Positions 18,113 to 27,167 of a stretch of DNA of 64,000 nt are shown here, piece by piece. The position numbers were made by a program, and so were the translations under genes. The DNA comes from Novosphingobium sp. (lineage in GTDB: Bacteria; Pseudomonadota; Alphaproteobacteria; Sphingomonadales; Sphingomonadaceae), in the NCBI RefSeq assembly GCF_039595395.1, contig NZ_JBCNLP010000001.1, positions 3,286,001 to 3,350,000 of the forward strand. Reading direction: 5' to 3'. The notes below the pieces were generated by a model. It was not told the origin of the DNA. It saw only the letters and a list, made by a program, of their open reading frames with translations, and searched no databases. Numbering within the stretch: position 1 is the first letter of the stretch; each line of letters starts with the position of its first letter.

Positions 18113-19984
18113 TCAGCCGGCCTCGGCTTCAGCCTTTTCGCGAACCTTGTCGAGCAGGCGCTGGTCCACCGCCACGCGGTTGCGCCCATCGCGCTTGGCG
18201 CGATAAAGCGCCGCGTCAGCAGCGGTGATCAGCGTCGATCCGTCGCGCTCCATGCTCTCGTCCCAGCTTGCGATGCCGAAGGACATGGTCACCGCACCCA
18301 GCGTCCGCCCGCCCTGATGGACCGCCAGCTCGCTGATCGCCTGCCTCACCAGATCGACCCGCCCGGCCAGAATATCGGCGGTGGTGCCCGGCGCGATGAT
18401 GGTGAACTCCTCCCCTCCGAAGCGGCAGATCACATCGCCGTCGCGGAAACGCTTGCGCATCTCGGCGGAGACCGCCTGAAGCACCGCGTCACCCGCATCA
18501 TGGCCGAATTCGTCATTGTAGCGCTTGAAGTGATCGACATCGCACATCACCAGACTGAGCGCTCCGCCCGAGCGAGAGGCACGCGCCACCTCCAGCGCCA
18601 GCGTTTCCTCCATATAGCGGCGGTTGAACAGGCCGGTCAGCGGATCGCGGATGGTCTGTTCGCGCAGGCCGCGCTGCAGGCGGTGGTTGACCAGGGCCGA
18701 GGCGATGTTCTCGGTCAGCACCGTCATGCGGAAGCGGTTGTCGGCCTTCACCACGCCCTTGAGATACAGCACGCCGATCACCTCGCCGCCCGCCAGCAGC
18801 GGTTCGCAATGGTAAGGCTCGGGGTGAGGTTCGGCGCTGCCCAGCACATGGGCGCAGACGATGTCCGCCCCCGGCTGGGTCACGAAATGGCTCTGGCCGC
18901 GCCGCAAGGCCCAGCACTGGTCGGGGGCAAAGCCGCCGCTTTCCACCTCCAGCCCGCCCCATGCCGCGATCGGCACCAGCAGATTGCGCGAATTGTTATG
19001 GGCATAGAGCGCGCCGGGCATGTCGGTCAGCACGCGCGGCACGAAGACGCGGATCACCGAGGCCAGCTCCTCATCGGTGCGCGCCGCCTGCATGCGATGC
19101 GCCATGCCGCCCAAAAGCTCGATCACCTCGCCGCGCTCGCGCAGCTCCTCGCCGTTACGGCTCAGTTCAAGGTTGGCGAGGCGCAGCCGCTCCTCGATGT
19201 TGTTCTGATCGGAGACGGCCATCGCCAGCTCATCGGCCATCGCATTATAGCCCTGCGCCAGCCGCTCGAACTCCTGCGAGCCCATTGCGCCCTCGATGCG
19301 CTCACCCGCGCCAAGCTGGCTCATCACCGCCACCATCGCCTCGACCGGGCGGCGGATCCGGCGGATCAGCACCAGCCCCATCAGCACCACCAGCAGCAAA
19401 GCGATCGGCACGCCGCCCAGCACCAGCCAGCGTATGCCGTCAAGATGCGAGCCCGCCGTGGCCATGCGCGTGTTGGACAGCATGCGCTCCTCGGTGAGGA
19501 AATCGCCCAGCCGCGCCTCGACCAGCAGCATCAGCAGCCGCCCGCGCGCGGTGGTGGCATCCTGTTCGGGATCGCCCTTGCGGATCTGTTCGACCGAGAG
19601 GTGCAGATTGGCGGCACGCTCATCGATCAGCGCGCGCACATTCTGGGCGCGGGCGTTCTGCGAAGGGTTGTCGAGCGTCAACTGGGCGATGGAGGCCGCA
19701 GCGCGCCGGGCCAGCAGGCCCTCGCTGTCAACCAGCGTGGCCTGATCGGCATCGCGATTGAGCAGGAAGCCGCGCTCCCCCCCTTCCGCGTTGCGCAGAT
19801 GACCCATCGCCTGATTGGCGGTCTTGAGCACTTCGGAAGAATGGGCGACCCAGCCCAGGCTGCTGTGCATCCGCCCCGCCTCGTCGAGCAGCAAGGCGGC
19901 AAACAGCACCAGCATGGCGCAGACCATGCCGCACAACACCATGATCCGGCGGGAGAGCGATCCAGCCAAGGAAAACTCCGTCAT
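18113..19984 (-). CDS. Membrane diguanylate cyclase with CHASE3, HAMP, GAF and GGDEF domains
   Basis: Makes cyclic di-GMP in response to an extracytoplasmic and a cytoplasmic input. Order: TM helix near residue 20, CHASE3-like periplasmic domain (about 40-180, with LRNAEGGERGFLLN), second TM helix, HAMP, coiled coil, GAF-like domain (about 290-440), and a C-terminal GGDEF domain. The active-site motif is GGEEF; the inhibitory I-site RxxD appears as RDGD exactly five residues before it, so product inhibition is expected. No EAL domain. Start at 19984 is chosen over 20020 because of a GGA at suitable spacing; both are possible. Repeat locus 3 lies in the upstream gap. Confidence 0.85.
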   Translation of the reverse strand: MTEFSLAGSLSRRIMVLCGMVCAMLVLFAALLLDEAGRMHSSLGWVAHSSEVLKTANQAMGHLRNAEGGERGFLLNRDADQATLVDSEGLLARRAAASIAQLTLDNPSQNARAQNVRALIDERAANLHLSVEQIRKGDPEQDATTARGRLLMLLVEARLGDFLTEERMLSNTRMATAGSHLDGIRWLVLGGVPIALLLVVLMGLVLIRRIRRPVEAMVAVMSQLGAGERIEGAMGSQEFERLAQGYNAMADELAMAVSDQNNIEERLRLANLELSRNGEELRERGEVIELLGGMAHRMQAARTDEELASVIRVFVPRVLTDMPGALYAHNNSRNLLVPIAAWGGLEVESGGFAPDQCWALRRGQSHFVTQPGADIVCAHVLGSAEPHPEPYHCEPLLAGGEVIGVLYLKGVVKADNRFRMTVLTENIASALVNHRLQRGLREQTIRDPLTGLFNRRYMEETLALEVARASRSGGALSLVMCDVDHFKRYNDEFGHDAGDAVLQAVSAEMRKRFRDGDVICRFGGEEFTIIAPGTTADILAGRVDLVRQAISELAVHQGGRTLGAVTMSFGIASWDESMERDGSTLITAADAALYRAKRDGRNRVAVDQRLLDKVREKAEAEAG

Positions 19985-20108
19985 CCTCATCCATCGCATC
20001 GGGCGCGATGAAGGAGGCATGCCTTAAAAACCCATCAAAATGGTTAAAATCTAGGAAATTGCGCTTCGGTTTGTCGCAAGTGAAAGTCGGAATAGGGGGA
20101 AGGAAGAT

Positions 20109-20129
20109 GCGAGGGGATTATCCCCTCGC
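20109..20129. repeat. Single palindromic element, locus 3
   Basis: GCGAGGGGAT and its perfect complement ATCCCCTCGC around one central base, followed by GCTCCCATGACGTCTTCCGGCG, the same flank seen (inverted) in the right halves of loci 1, 2 and 4. Located after the rhaT stop on its strand and before the diguanylate cyclase promoter. Confidence 0.75.
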
Positions 20130-20203
20130 GCTCCCATGACGTCTTCCGGCGAAGCCTCAGTGGCGCCCTATCGGTGTGCCCGAACGCTCCGCCTGCGCCC
20201 GGT

Positions 20204-21274
20204 TTAGCCGCCCAGGCGGTTGCCGTAACCGATGGTCACCGTGGCCGCCAGCAGGATGACGATACCGCCCACTACCGTGGCTTTCACGCCCGCGCTGGCG
20301 CCCTTCCATTCCTTCAGCGCAAAACCCCACAGCGTGCCGAAGATGATGATGCTCGCCATATGCAGCACCCAGCTCGAAAAGCCGTAGCGCCCCATATTGC
20401 TCTCACCCATCGTGTAGAAGAAGAACTGGAAATACCACAGCGACCCACCAAGGATCGCCAGTGCGTAATTGAACGCCAGAGGGGCGGGCGCAGTTTCACC
20501 TTGGGCCTCACCCCGCCCCAGCCACTGCCCTGCCGAGCCATTGCGGCGTGTCAGGATCAGGCACCATACGCCATTGGTCAGCAGCCCGCCGAACATCACC
20601 AGACACAGCACCGGCAGGCCGGTCCACAGCGGGCCCGCGCCATGGGCGGCGGCGATCGCCTTCACCGGCTCGCCTGCCGCCAGCCCGAAGGCGAAGCAGG
20701 CCGACATCACGCCCGAGAAGATCGCGACAAGGATGCCCTTGCGGAAGTTGAACTCGGCCACGGTGGCGGCTTTTTCCTCGGGTGACTGGGCGCGGTCCTT
20801 GGCAGCGCCCGCCATGGCCACCACGCAAATGCCCAGCACGGTGATCCCCAGCCCCAGCAGCACGATCCGGCCCGACAGCGTATCGAGCAGCTTGGCCGCG
20901 AAATCGCCCTGCACCAGCGGCGGGATCAGCGTGCCGAACACCGTGCACAGTCCCAGCACCACCGCCATACCCAGCGAGAGGCCGAGATAGCGCATCGTCA
21001 AACCATAGGTCAGCCCGCCAAAACCCCACATCACCCCGAAGAGCACACAAAGCCCGACGATCCGCGCCGGGATTTCCGCCATGATGCCAAACAGGTCGGG
21101 CACCAGGATCGAGCCCATCACCCAGGGCATCACCACCCAGGAGAAGATGCCGCCGGTCAGCCAGAAAATCTCCCAGTTCCAGCGCTTGATGCCGCGATAG
21201 GGCACATAGAAGCTGGCCGAGGACAGGCCCCCCAGCCAGTGGTAGAACACGCCGATCAGCGGGTTGGCATCCAT
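20204..21274 (-). CDS. rhaT: L-rhamnose/proton symporter RhaT
   Basis: Ten-helix permease of the RhaT family (drug/metabolite transporter superfamily), 356 residues, close to the enterobacterial length (344). N-terminal MDANPLIGVFYHWLGGLSSASFYVPY matches the family start, including the YHWLGG and VPYRGIKRW region. The ATG at 21274 was chosen because an in-frame extension of 35 codons is basic and unlike a transporter. First transport step of the rhamnose cluster; 49 bases downstream of rhaM on the same strand. Confidence 0.92.
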   Translation of the reverse strand: MDANPLIGVFYHWLGGLSSASFYVPYRGIKRWNWEIFWLTGGIFSWVVMPWVMGSILVPDLFGIMAEIPARIVGLCVLFGVMWGFGGLTYGLTMRYLGLSLGMAVVLGLCTVFGTLIPPLVQGDFAAKLLDTLSGRIVLLGLGITVLGICVVAMAGAAKDRAQSPEEKAATVAEFNFRKGILVAIFSGVMSACFAFGLAAGEPVKAIAAAHGAGPLWTGLPVLCLVMFGGLLTNGVWCLILTRRNGSAGQWLGRGEAQGETAPAPLAFNYALAILGGSLWYFQFFFYTMGESNMGRYGFSSWVLHMASIIIFGTLWGFALKEWKGASAGVKATVVGGIVILLAATVTIGYGNRLGG

Positions 21275-21323
21275 TTGGTCTCTCCCGGAGCGGCTTTTGC
21301 CTGCCCCTGTTGGCGTTGTCGGG

Positions 21324-21638
21324 TCAGTCGAGGTGGAAGACGGTCTCCAGCGGCACGCTGACCGGCGAGCCATCGGCATTGGTTTCCATCAGCGGCGCCA
21401 TGGAGGTCCACCAGCGCTGCATCACCTCCAGCGAGGGCAGAGCATCCATCGTATGCCCCTTCTCGCGCCAGAGCGTGGCGAAAAGCGCGTTGGTCTCGGC
21501 ATCGTGGTGGATCGAATAGTCGCGGATGCCCGCAGCCTTCAAAGCCTCGACCAGATCGGGCCAGATCTCGTCATGGCGCTTGCGGTATTCGTCGAGATGG
21601 CCCGGTTTGAGGGTCATCCTGAAGGCGATCTTGTCCAT
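21324..21638 (-). CDS. rhaM: L-rhamnose mutarotase
   Basis: Interconverts alpha and beta anomers of L-rhamnose so the dehydrogenase gets its substrate. 104 residues, the exact family size, ferredoxin-like dimeric fold. Family features: FRMTLKPGHLDEYRKRHDEIWPDL near the N-terminus with the active-site His of KRHDEIWP, and a WWTSMAPLM segment near the C-terminus. Between rhaT and the lactonase gene on the same strand. Confidence 0.93.
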   Translation of the reverse strand: MDKIAFRMTLKPGHLDEYRKRHDEIWPDLVEALKAAGIRDYSIHHDAETNALFATLWREKGHTMDALPSLEVMQRWWTSMAPLMETNADGSPVSVPLETVFHLD

Positions 21639-21650
21639 ATCCGCTAGTCC

Positions 21651-22562
21651 TTAAAGGTCGAGGCCGAGGCGGTAGATACGATTGGCATTGCGGCCCCACA
21701 GGTCGCGCTGCTCACCCTCGCTGAAGCCTGCGGTGAAGGCACGATAGGCCTCCAGATAGCGCGGCAGCGGGGCGAACAGCTTGTCGGTGGGCGTGTCGCT
21801 GGCGATCATGCAACGCTGCGTGCCGAAGATATCGACAACCTCGCGCAGCAGCGGCAGCACCAGCGCCTGATCCCAGTCGCGCCGGATAAAACCCAGCCCC
21901 GACAGCTTGATCGAGACATGCGGCAGAGCGGCCAGAGCCGCCAGCCCCTTGCGCCATGTTTCAAGCCCATCGGCATCGGTGATCACCGGCATGCCCATAT
22001 GGTTGATGATGACGGGGATCTCGGGATGGCGCGCGATCAGCGGCACCAGACCCGCAAACTGTCCCGGATAGCACTGCAGATCGAAGGACAGGCCATGCTC
22101 GCCCAGCTTCGCGTAACCAGCCTGCCATGCCGCATCCTGCGTGAGGTCGCGCGGCGTGTAGCTGCGCTTGGGATCGGCATGCCAGTTGACGATATGGCGG
22201 ATGCCCCGCACCCTTCTGTGGCGCGCCTGAGCCGCCAGCAGAATGTCGATCTGCGGATTGTCCAGCGCGGCAAAGGCCACCAGCCCGGTGGGAAAGGCCC
22301 CATCCTGCTCGGCCTGACCGTTGAGCCAATGCGTCTCGTCGATGGCCTGATCGCCATCGGCTCCGGCATCGACATGCACCGCGCCCACCGGGTTCCACTC
22401 GGCCAGATCGCGGCGGTAGTCGGCGGTGAGGTAATCCTGCGCGATCGCCTCGACACTGCCGTTGGGGCCGTTGTCGTCAAACGGCCCGGTCAGCCACGCA
22501 TAGCGCAGATGGTTGAGATTCCAGAGATGGATATGCGCATCAACAAAGGGGATCGCTCCCAT
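21651..22562 (-). CDS. Amidohydrolase family protein, probable L-rhamnono-gamma-lactonase (LRA2-like)
   Basis: TIM-barrel metal-dependent hydrolase of the amidohydrolase_2 group, 303 residues. Metal motif HxH is His10/His12 in VDAHIHLW; further conserved parts are INHMGMP and the terminal Asp in IASDTPTDK. In the Sphingomonas non-phosphorylating pathway an enzyme of this kind hydrolyses L-rhamnono-1,4-lactone to L-rhamnonate. The assignment follows from family plus cluster context. Start at 22562 is chosen because CAGGA lies 4 bases upstream; eight upstream codons are also open. Confidence 0.82.
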   Translation of the reverse strand: MGAIPFVDAHIHLWNLNHLRYAWLTGPFDDNGPNGSVEAIAQDYLTADYRRDLAEWNPVGAVHVDAGADGDQAIDETHWLNGQAEQDGAFPTGLVAFAALDNPQIDILLAAQARHRRVRGIRHIVNWHADPKRSYTPRDLTQDAAWQAGYAKLGEHGLSFDLQCYPGQFAGLVPLIARHPEIPVIINHMGMPVITDADGLETWRKGLAALAALPHVSIKLSGLGFIRRDWDQALVLPLLREVVDIFGTQRCMIASDTPTDKLFAPLPRYLEAYRAFTAGFSEGEQRDLWGRNANRIYRLGLDL

Positions 22563-22582
22563 GGGTCCTGCTCCCTGCTGGA

Positions 22583-22601
22583 GCATCGTGCAAAACGATG
22601 C
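22583..22601. repeat. Short form of a GCATCG...CGATGC hairpin repeat
   Basis: GCATCG-TGCAAAA-CGATGC followed by GGCAACA, just upstream of the lactonase gene. A longer version of the same element is at 28744. Resembles a hairpin seen scattered in alphaproteobacterial intergenic DNA. Confidence 0.5.
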
Positions 22602-22658
22602 GGCAACATAGGCTGACCGGCGGGCCCCGTCTGTGTGGGGTCCCGCCGGATCGCCCGA

Positions 22659-23411
22659 TCAATAGGTGGTGCGCCCGCCCGAGGTGTCGAAGGTCGACGC
22701 CGTGGTGAAGGAGCATTCCTCGCTGGCCATAAAGCAGATGATCGCGGCGGATTCCTCCACCTCGCCCAGACGGCCCATGGGGATCTTGCTGCGCATGTAA
22801 TCGACTTGCGACTGGGGCAATTGCGCCAGGATCGGGCTTTCGAAGGTGGCCGGGGTCAGGGCGTTGGCGATCACGCCCTTGCCCGCCAGCTCCTTGCCCA
22901 GACTCTTGGTCAGGCCGATCACCGCCGCCTTGCTGGCGCTGTAGGCACTGGCATTGGGGTTGCCTTCCTTGCCCGCTACCGACGACACATTGACGATGCG
23001 CCCGTAACCATTGGCCAGCAGATGCGGCACGATGGCGCGGTTGCAATAGAACAGGCCGTTGACGTTGATGTCGAACACCCGCAGCCAGCTGTCGATGGGG
23101 AACTCATGCACCGGCACGGTCGCCCCGGTGATGCCCGCCGAGCAGACCAGCACATCGACCTTGCCCAGCGCCTTCACGCTGGCCTCGGCAGCGGCGGCCA
23201 CGGCATCGGCATCGCTGACATCCAGCGCCACGGTGAAGCTGGCGCCGGTTTCAGCCTTGGCGGCCTCCAGAGCGTCAGCGTTCACGTCCCAGAGGGCGAC
23301 GGTGCCGCCCTCGGACACGATGCGCGCGGCCACCGCCTTGCCGAGGCCGCTGGCCCCGCCGGTGACGATGGCGGCCCGGCCGCTGTAACGGCCCGCGTAG
23401 ACCGCGCTCAT
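22659..23411 (-). CDS. SDR oxidoreductase, probable 2-keto-3-deoxy-L-rhamnonate 4-dehydrogenase (LRA5-like)
   Basis: Short-chain dehydrogenase of 250 residues. Nucleotide-binding TGGASGLG at about 17-24, catalytic Ser143/144 and YxxxK at Tyr157/Lys161. Asp42 after the second strand (ALWDVN) points to NAD rather than NADP. Its start overlaps the end of the FAH gene (ATGA type, 23408-23411), so it is translationally coupled to the enzyme that would use its product, 2,4-diketo-3-deoxy-L-rhamnonate. This coupling is why it is given the 4-dehydrogenase role and the SDR at 26393 the first-step role; the two could be reversed. Confidence 0.78.
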   Translation of the reverse strand: MSAVYAGRYSGRAAIVTGGASGLGKAVAARIVSEGGTVALWDVNADALEAAKAETGASFTVALDVSDADAVAAAAEASVKALGKVDVLVCSAGITGATVPVHEFPIDSWLRVFDINVNGLFYCNRAIVPHLLANGYGRIVNVSSVAGKEGNPNASAYSASKAAVIGLTKSLGKELAGKGVIANALTPATFESPILAQLPQSQVDYMRSKIPMGRLGEVEESAAIICFMASEECSFTTASTFDTSGGRTTY

Positions 23412-24256
23412 GCCAGCTTCGCCAAATCGAAGGCGACGACATCCTGACGCTGCGTGCCAAGGCCCTCGATGCCCAGTTCCATCACGTCACCGGCCTTGAG
23501 GAAGATCTTCTCGGGCTTCTTGCCCTCGCCCACGCCCGGAGGGGTGCCGGTGATGACCAGATCGCCCGGCTCCAGCGTGACGAAACGGCTGGCATAGCTG
23601 ATGAGCTGGCGCAGATCGAAGATCATGGTCTTGGTGTTGCCGGTCTGCATGCGCTCGCCGTTCACATCGAGATACATCGGCAGGTCCTGCGGATCGGCGA
23701 TGTCCTCGGGCGTCACCAGCCAGGGGCCGACGGGGCAGAAGGTGTCATGGCCCTTGCCCTTCGACCACTGCGTGCCGCGCTCCTTCTGGTTGAAGCGCTC
23801 CGACACGTCATTGGCCAGCACGTAACCGGCGACATGGTCGAGAGCGTCCTCTTCCGACACGTAACGCGCGGTCTTGCTGACGATAAAGCCCAGCTCGACC
23901 TCCCAGTCGCCATGGGTCGAACCCTCGGGCAGCATCACGAAGTCGTTGGGGCCGGTCAGGCTGGAGACCGCCTTCATGAACATCATCGGCTCGGAGGGGA
24001 TCGGCAGGTTCGATTCGATGGCATGGTCGCGGTAGTTGAGGCCGATGGCGACGATCTTGCCGATGCCCTTCACCGGCACGCCATAGCGCACGTCACCTTC
24101 CACCACCGGCAGGCTGGCGGCATCGATGCCCGCGACCTGAGCGATGGTATCGACGGTGATGTCAGCCACATGGGCCGAGAGATCGCGGATCTTGCCCTGC
24201 GCATCGACCAGACCGGGCTTTTCAGCGCCCTTGGCGCCGTAACGAACGAGTTTCAT
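23408..24256 (-). CDS. Fumarylacetoacetate hydrolase family, probable 2,4-diketo-3-deoxy-L-rhamnonate hydrolase (LRA6-like)
   Basis: 282 residues, FAH C-terminal catalytic domain with an N-terminal cap. Metal ligands visible: Glu119 and Glu121 in DWEVELG, Asp150 in ANDVSER; GLNYRDHA and ITGTPPGVG are family landmarks. In the known Sphingomonas L-rhamnose route this hydrolase splits 2,4-diketo-3-deoxy-L-rhamnonate into pyruvate and L-lactate. Coupled to the SDR at 22659 and 12 bases downstream of the dehydratase. Confidence 0.84.
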   Translation of the reverse strand: MKLVRYGAKGAEKPGLVDAQGKIRDLSAHVADITVDTIAQVAGIDAASLPVVEGDVRYGVPVKGIGKIVAIGLNYRDHAIESNLPIPSEPMMFMKAVSSLTGPNDFVMLPEGSTHGDWEVELGFIVSKTARYVSEEDALDHVAGYVLANDVSERFNQKERGTQWSKGKGHDTFCPVGPWLVTPEDIADPQDLPMYLDVNGERMQTGNTKTMIFDLRQLISYASRFVTLEPGDLVITGTPPGVGEGKKPEKIFLKAGDVMELGIEGLGTQRQDVVAFDLAKLA

Positions 24257-24268
24257 GGGGAAGTTTCC

Positions 24269-25456
24269 TTAACGGGCGTAGGGACGATGAAGCGGAATGT
24301 CGCGGTTCAGCTCGACACCGAAGCCGGGCTTGTCGAGCGCGCTGGCCTTGATGCGGCCATTGACCGGCACCGGCTCGCCCAGAAGCTGCGGGGCGAACAT
24401 GGGGACGATCTCGGTCGGTCCGGGATGCATCATCAGGAACTCGGCGAAGGGCGAGTTGTGGCGCGTGATGACGAAGTGATACGAGTACACCGACGACCCG
24501 TGCGGCACCATCATCACGCCCTTGCTGTCGGCGTAATTGGCGATCTTGATCAGCTCGGTCACGCCGCCGCACCAGCCCACATCGGGCTGGATGATGTCGC
24601 AGCATTCCATATCCATCAGCATGCGGAAGCCCCAGCGGGTCGATTCATGCTCGCCGGTGGTGACCAGCAAGCCCTTGGGCGCGTTCGCCTTCAGCTTCTG
24701 ATAGGCCCAGTAATCGTCAGGGCTCAGCGCCTCCTCGATCCATTTCAAGCCGCATTCGTCCCAGGCGCGATGGGCAAGGCGCGTGGCGTATTCGACATCC
24801 AGCGACATCCAGCAGTCGAACATCAGCCAGAAATCGTCGCCCACGCGGCTGCGCATCTCGGCCAGTTCGGCGATGTTCTTGTGGAGGCCTTCCTCGCCCT
24901 CGGCGGGGCCGTGGTGCAGCGCCATCTTGCCGCCGATAAAGCCCAGTTCCTTGGCGATGTCGGGGCGCGCGCCGGTGGCGTAGAACTGCAACTCGTCACG
25001 CACCGCGCCGCCCAGCATATGATAGACCGGCTCATCGCGCAGCTTGCCCAGCAGGTCCCACAAGGCCAGATCGACGCCGGAAATGGCGTTCACCACCAGA
25101 CCCTTGCGGCCGTAATACTGGGTCGAGAAATACATCTGATCCCAGATCTTCTCGACCTCGCGCGGGTCGCGCCCTTCCAGAAAGCGCGAGAGGTGCTTTT
25201 CCACGATGTAGCAGGCTGGTTCGCCGCCCGTCGTCACCGCGAAGCCCACGGTGCCATCCTCGGCCTCGATCTCCACCACCAGCGTGCCCAGCACATTGAT
25301 GCCGAAGCTTTGGCGCGACTGGCGATACTCGGGGTATTTGGCCATCGGGGTCGAAATATGGTCGTCGATCCAGTGGCCCGCGCCCTGATCGTGATAGTCG
25401 GCCCCGCCGCCTTTTGCGGTAAAGGCGCGAACGTGCTTGATACGTGGAAAGGGCAT
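24269..25456 (-). CDS. rhmD: L-rhamnonate dehydratase
   Basis: Mandelate-racemase branch of the enolase superfamily, 395 residues, matching RhmD length (about 390-405). The three metal ligands fit MFDCWMSLD (Asp), WIEEALSPDD (Glu) and TGEHE (Glu); the general-base His is in MVPHGSSVYSYH, a RhmD-type motif. It removes water from L-rhamnonate to give 2-keto-3-deoxy-L-rhamnonate. First gene of the leftward rhamnose operon and divergent from the IclR gene. Confidence 0.92.
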   Translation of the reverse strand: MPFPRIKHVRAFTAKGGGADYHDQGAGHWIDDHISTPMAKYPEYRQSRQSFGINVLGTLVVEIEAEDGTVGFAVTTGGEPACYIVEKHLSRFLEGRDPREVEKIWDQMYFSTQYYGRKGLVVNAISGVDLALWDLLGKLRDEPVYHMLGGAVRDELQFYATGARPDIAKELGFIGGKMALHHGPAEGEEGLHKNIAELAEMRSRVGDDFWLMFDCWMSLDVEYATRLAHRAWDECGLKWIEEALSPDDYWAYQKLKANAPKGLLVTTGEHESTRWGFRMLMDMECCDIIQPDVGWCGGVTELIKIANYADSKGVMMVPHGSSVYSYHFVITRHNSPFAEFLMMHPGPTEIVPMFAPQLLGEPVPVNGRIKASALDKPGFGVELNRDIPLHRPYAR

Positions 25457-25525
25457 AGGTTCATCCTCGTCGGCGACGGCGGCTGCGCTCTTTCATCGCA
25501 CAGCATCTTGCCACATCGTGGGAAT

Positions 25526-25548
25526 ATGATTTAGGATATGGAAATCAT
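25526..25548. promoter_or_regulatory. Candidate IclR operator, ATGATTT-N9-AAATCAT
   Basis: Perfect 7-base inverted repeat (25526-25532 and 25542-25548) that covers the start region of the IclR gene in the 81-base divergent gap with rhmD. A second short inverted repeat CCAC-ATC-GTGG is at 25511-25521. Position at the regulator's own start suggests autoregulation and shared control of both operons. Confidence 0.5.
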
Positions 25549-26356
25549 GACGTCAACCACCAACCCTCCCTCCGGCGACAGCGCCAACGAATCCGCCCCT
25601 GCAGGAGGCGGCGCGCAAACGCTGATGCGCGGGCTCGACGTGATCGAGGCTGTGGCCGACCAGAGCCTGACCGCCACCGAACTGGCCGAGAAGCTGGGGC
25701 TGACCAAAAGCACCGCGCATCGCCTGGCCAGCGCGCTGGTGGACCGTGGTTTTCTGGCCAACACGCCGCGCAGCGGTTACCGTTTGGGGCCGCGCATGCT
25801 GGCGCTGGGCCACCGCGCCAGCGAGCAGGCCGACATCATCCAGCTCGCCCGCCCGCATCTCGAGTCGCTGGGCGCGCTGACCGAGGATACGGTGCATCTG
25901 GGCGTGCTCGATGCGGATCGCGCCAGCGCGCTCTATCTCGACAAGATCCCCGGCCGCCGCCGCATCAACATCTCCAGCCGCGTGGGGGAACGCCATCCGC
26001 TGACCTGCACCGGCCTTGGCAAGGCGCTGATCCTCGACGAGTCGGAAAGCTGGCTGGCCCAGCGCTTCACGCTGGATCAGGCCGCAGGCGCCCCGCCCGC
26101 CGATGCGCAACTGTGGCAGCAGCGCATGCGCGACTATGCCAGGGGCGGCTATGCCTTCGACCTTGAGGAAAACGAGGACCGCATCCGCTGCGTTTCGGCA
26201 CCGGTGCACAATGCCTCGGGCAAGATCGTCGCGGCGATCAGCGTGTCGAGCGCGGCGCAATATATGGATGACGAGCGCATGGCCGGCCTGATTGCCGAGG
26301 TGCGCGCCACAGCGCAGGCCATCAGCCATGAGCTGGGCTTCAGCCCCACACCCTAG
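25547..26356 (+). CDS. IclR family transcriptional regulator of the rhamnose cluster
   Basis: About 269 residues. N-terminal winged helix-turn-helix (SLTATELAEKLGLTKSTAHRLASALVDRG region) and a C-terminal IclR effector domain with the conserved PLTCTGLGKA segment. Divergent from rhmD and directly upstream of the first-step dehydrogenase and lldD, so it probably responds to a rhamnose pathway intermediate. Start: ATG 25547 has better ribosome-binding spacing than ATG 25538; both fall inside the palindrome described above. Confidence 0.88.
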   Translation: MTSTTNPPSGDSANESAPAGGGAQTLMRGLDVIEAVADQSLTATELAEKLGLTKSTAHRLASALVDRGFLANTPRSGYRLGPRMLALGHRASEQADIIQLARPHLESLGALTEDTVHLGVLDADRASALYLDKIPGRRRINISSRVGERHPLTCTGLGKALILDESESWLAQRFTLDQAAGAPPADAQLWQQRMRDYARGGYAFDLEENEDRIRCVSAPVHNASGKIVAAISVSSAAQYMDDERMAGLIAEVRATAQAISHELGFSPTP

Positions 26357-26392
26357 ACCCCGGATTTCAACGATATTTCAGGAGAGAATTTG

Positions 26393-27157
26393 ATGACATT
26401 GCTGGCAGGAAAGCGCGTTCTGATCACCGGTGGATCGACCGGCATCGGCGCGGCCGCCGCTGTTGAAGCCGCCCGGCAGGGCGCCGATGTGGCGATCAAC
26501 TATGCCAGCAGCGAGGCGCGCGCCCAGCAGGTCATCGCGCAGATCGAAGCTCTCGGCCGCAAGGGTCTGGCCGTGCAGGGCGATGTCGCCGATCCGGCCA
26601 CGGCCACGGATTTCGTGAGCAAGGCGGTGGAGGCTCTGGGCGGCGTGGATGTCTTCGTGACCAATGCCGGGATCTGCCCCTTCCACGCCTTCCTCGACAT
26701 GCCGGTCGAGGTGGTGGACCGCACCTTTCAGGTGAACCTCCATGGCGCCTATTACATGGTGCAGGCCGCCGCCAACCAGATGGTGAAGCAGGGCAACGGT
26801 GGCGCCATCGTGGCGGTGTCCTCCATCTCGGCGCTGGTGGGCGGTGAGTTCCAGACCCATTACACCCCCACCAAGGCCGGTGTGCATTCGCTGATGCAGA
26901 GCGCCGCCATTGCCCTTGGCAAGCACAACATCCGCTGCAACTCGGTGCTGCCCGGCACGATCCTGACCGAGATCAACAAGGACGATCTGGCCGACACCGA
27001 AAAGCGCGATCGCATGGCCGCCCGCGTGCCGCTGGGCCGTCTGGGCGAGGCTGACGATCTGGCCGGGCCCATCGTCTTCCTCGCCTCCGATATGGCGAAG
27101 TATGTCACCGGTGCGGCGCTGCTGGTCGATGGCGGCGCTTTCGTGAACCTGCAGTAA
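26393..27157 (+). CDS. SDR oxidoreductase, probable L-rhamnose 1-dehydrogenase (LRA1-like)
   Basis: 254-residue short-chain dehydrogenase. TGGSTGIG near residue 12, NAG motif TNAGICPFHAF, catalytic Ser in VSSIS and YxxxK as YTPTK. The Asn-Tyr-Ala-Ser after strand 2 (AINYASSEA) favours NADP or dual specificity. It oxidises L-rhamnose to the 1,4- or 1,5-lactone in this model. GGAGAG lies 7 bases before the ATG at 26393. Cotranscribed with lldD, 10 bases downstream. Confidence 0.78.
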   Translation: MTLLAGKRVLITGGSTGIGAAAAVEAARQGADVAINYASSEARAQQVIAQIEALGRKGLAVQGDVADPATATDFVSKAVEALGGVDVFVTNAGICPFHAFLDMPVEVVDRTFQVNLHGAYYMVQAAANQMVKQGNGGAIVAVSSISALVGGEFQTHYTPTKAGVHSLMQSAAIALGKHNIRCNSVLPGTILTEINKDDLADTEKRDRMAARVPLGRLGEADDLAGPIVFLASDMAKYVTGAALLVDGGAFVNLQ

Positions 27158-27167
27158 GGGCGAAGCG

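Noticed and set aside
18089..20011. 640-codon plus-strand frame opposite the diguanylate cyclase
   Set aside because: Shadow of a gene with clear GGEEF, HAMP and GAF parts.
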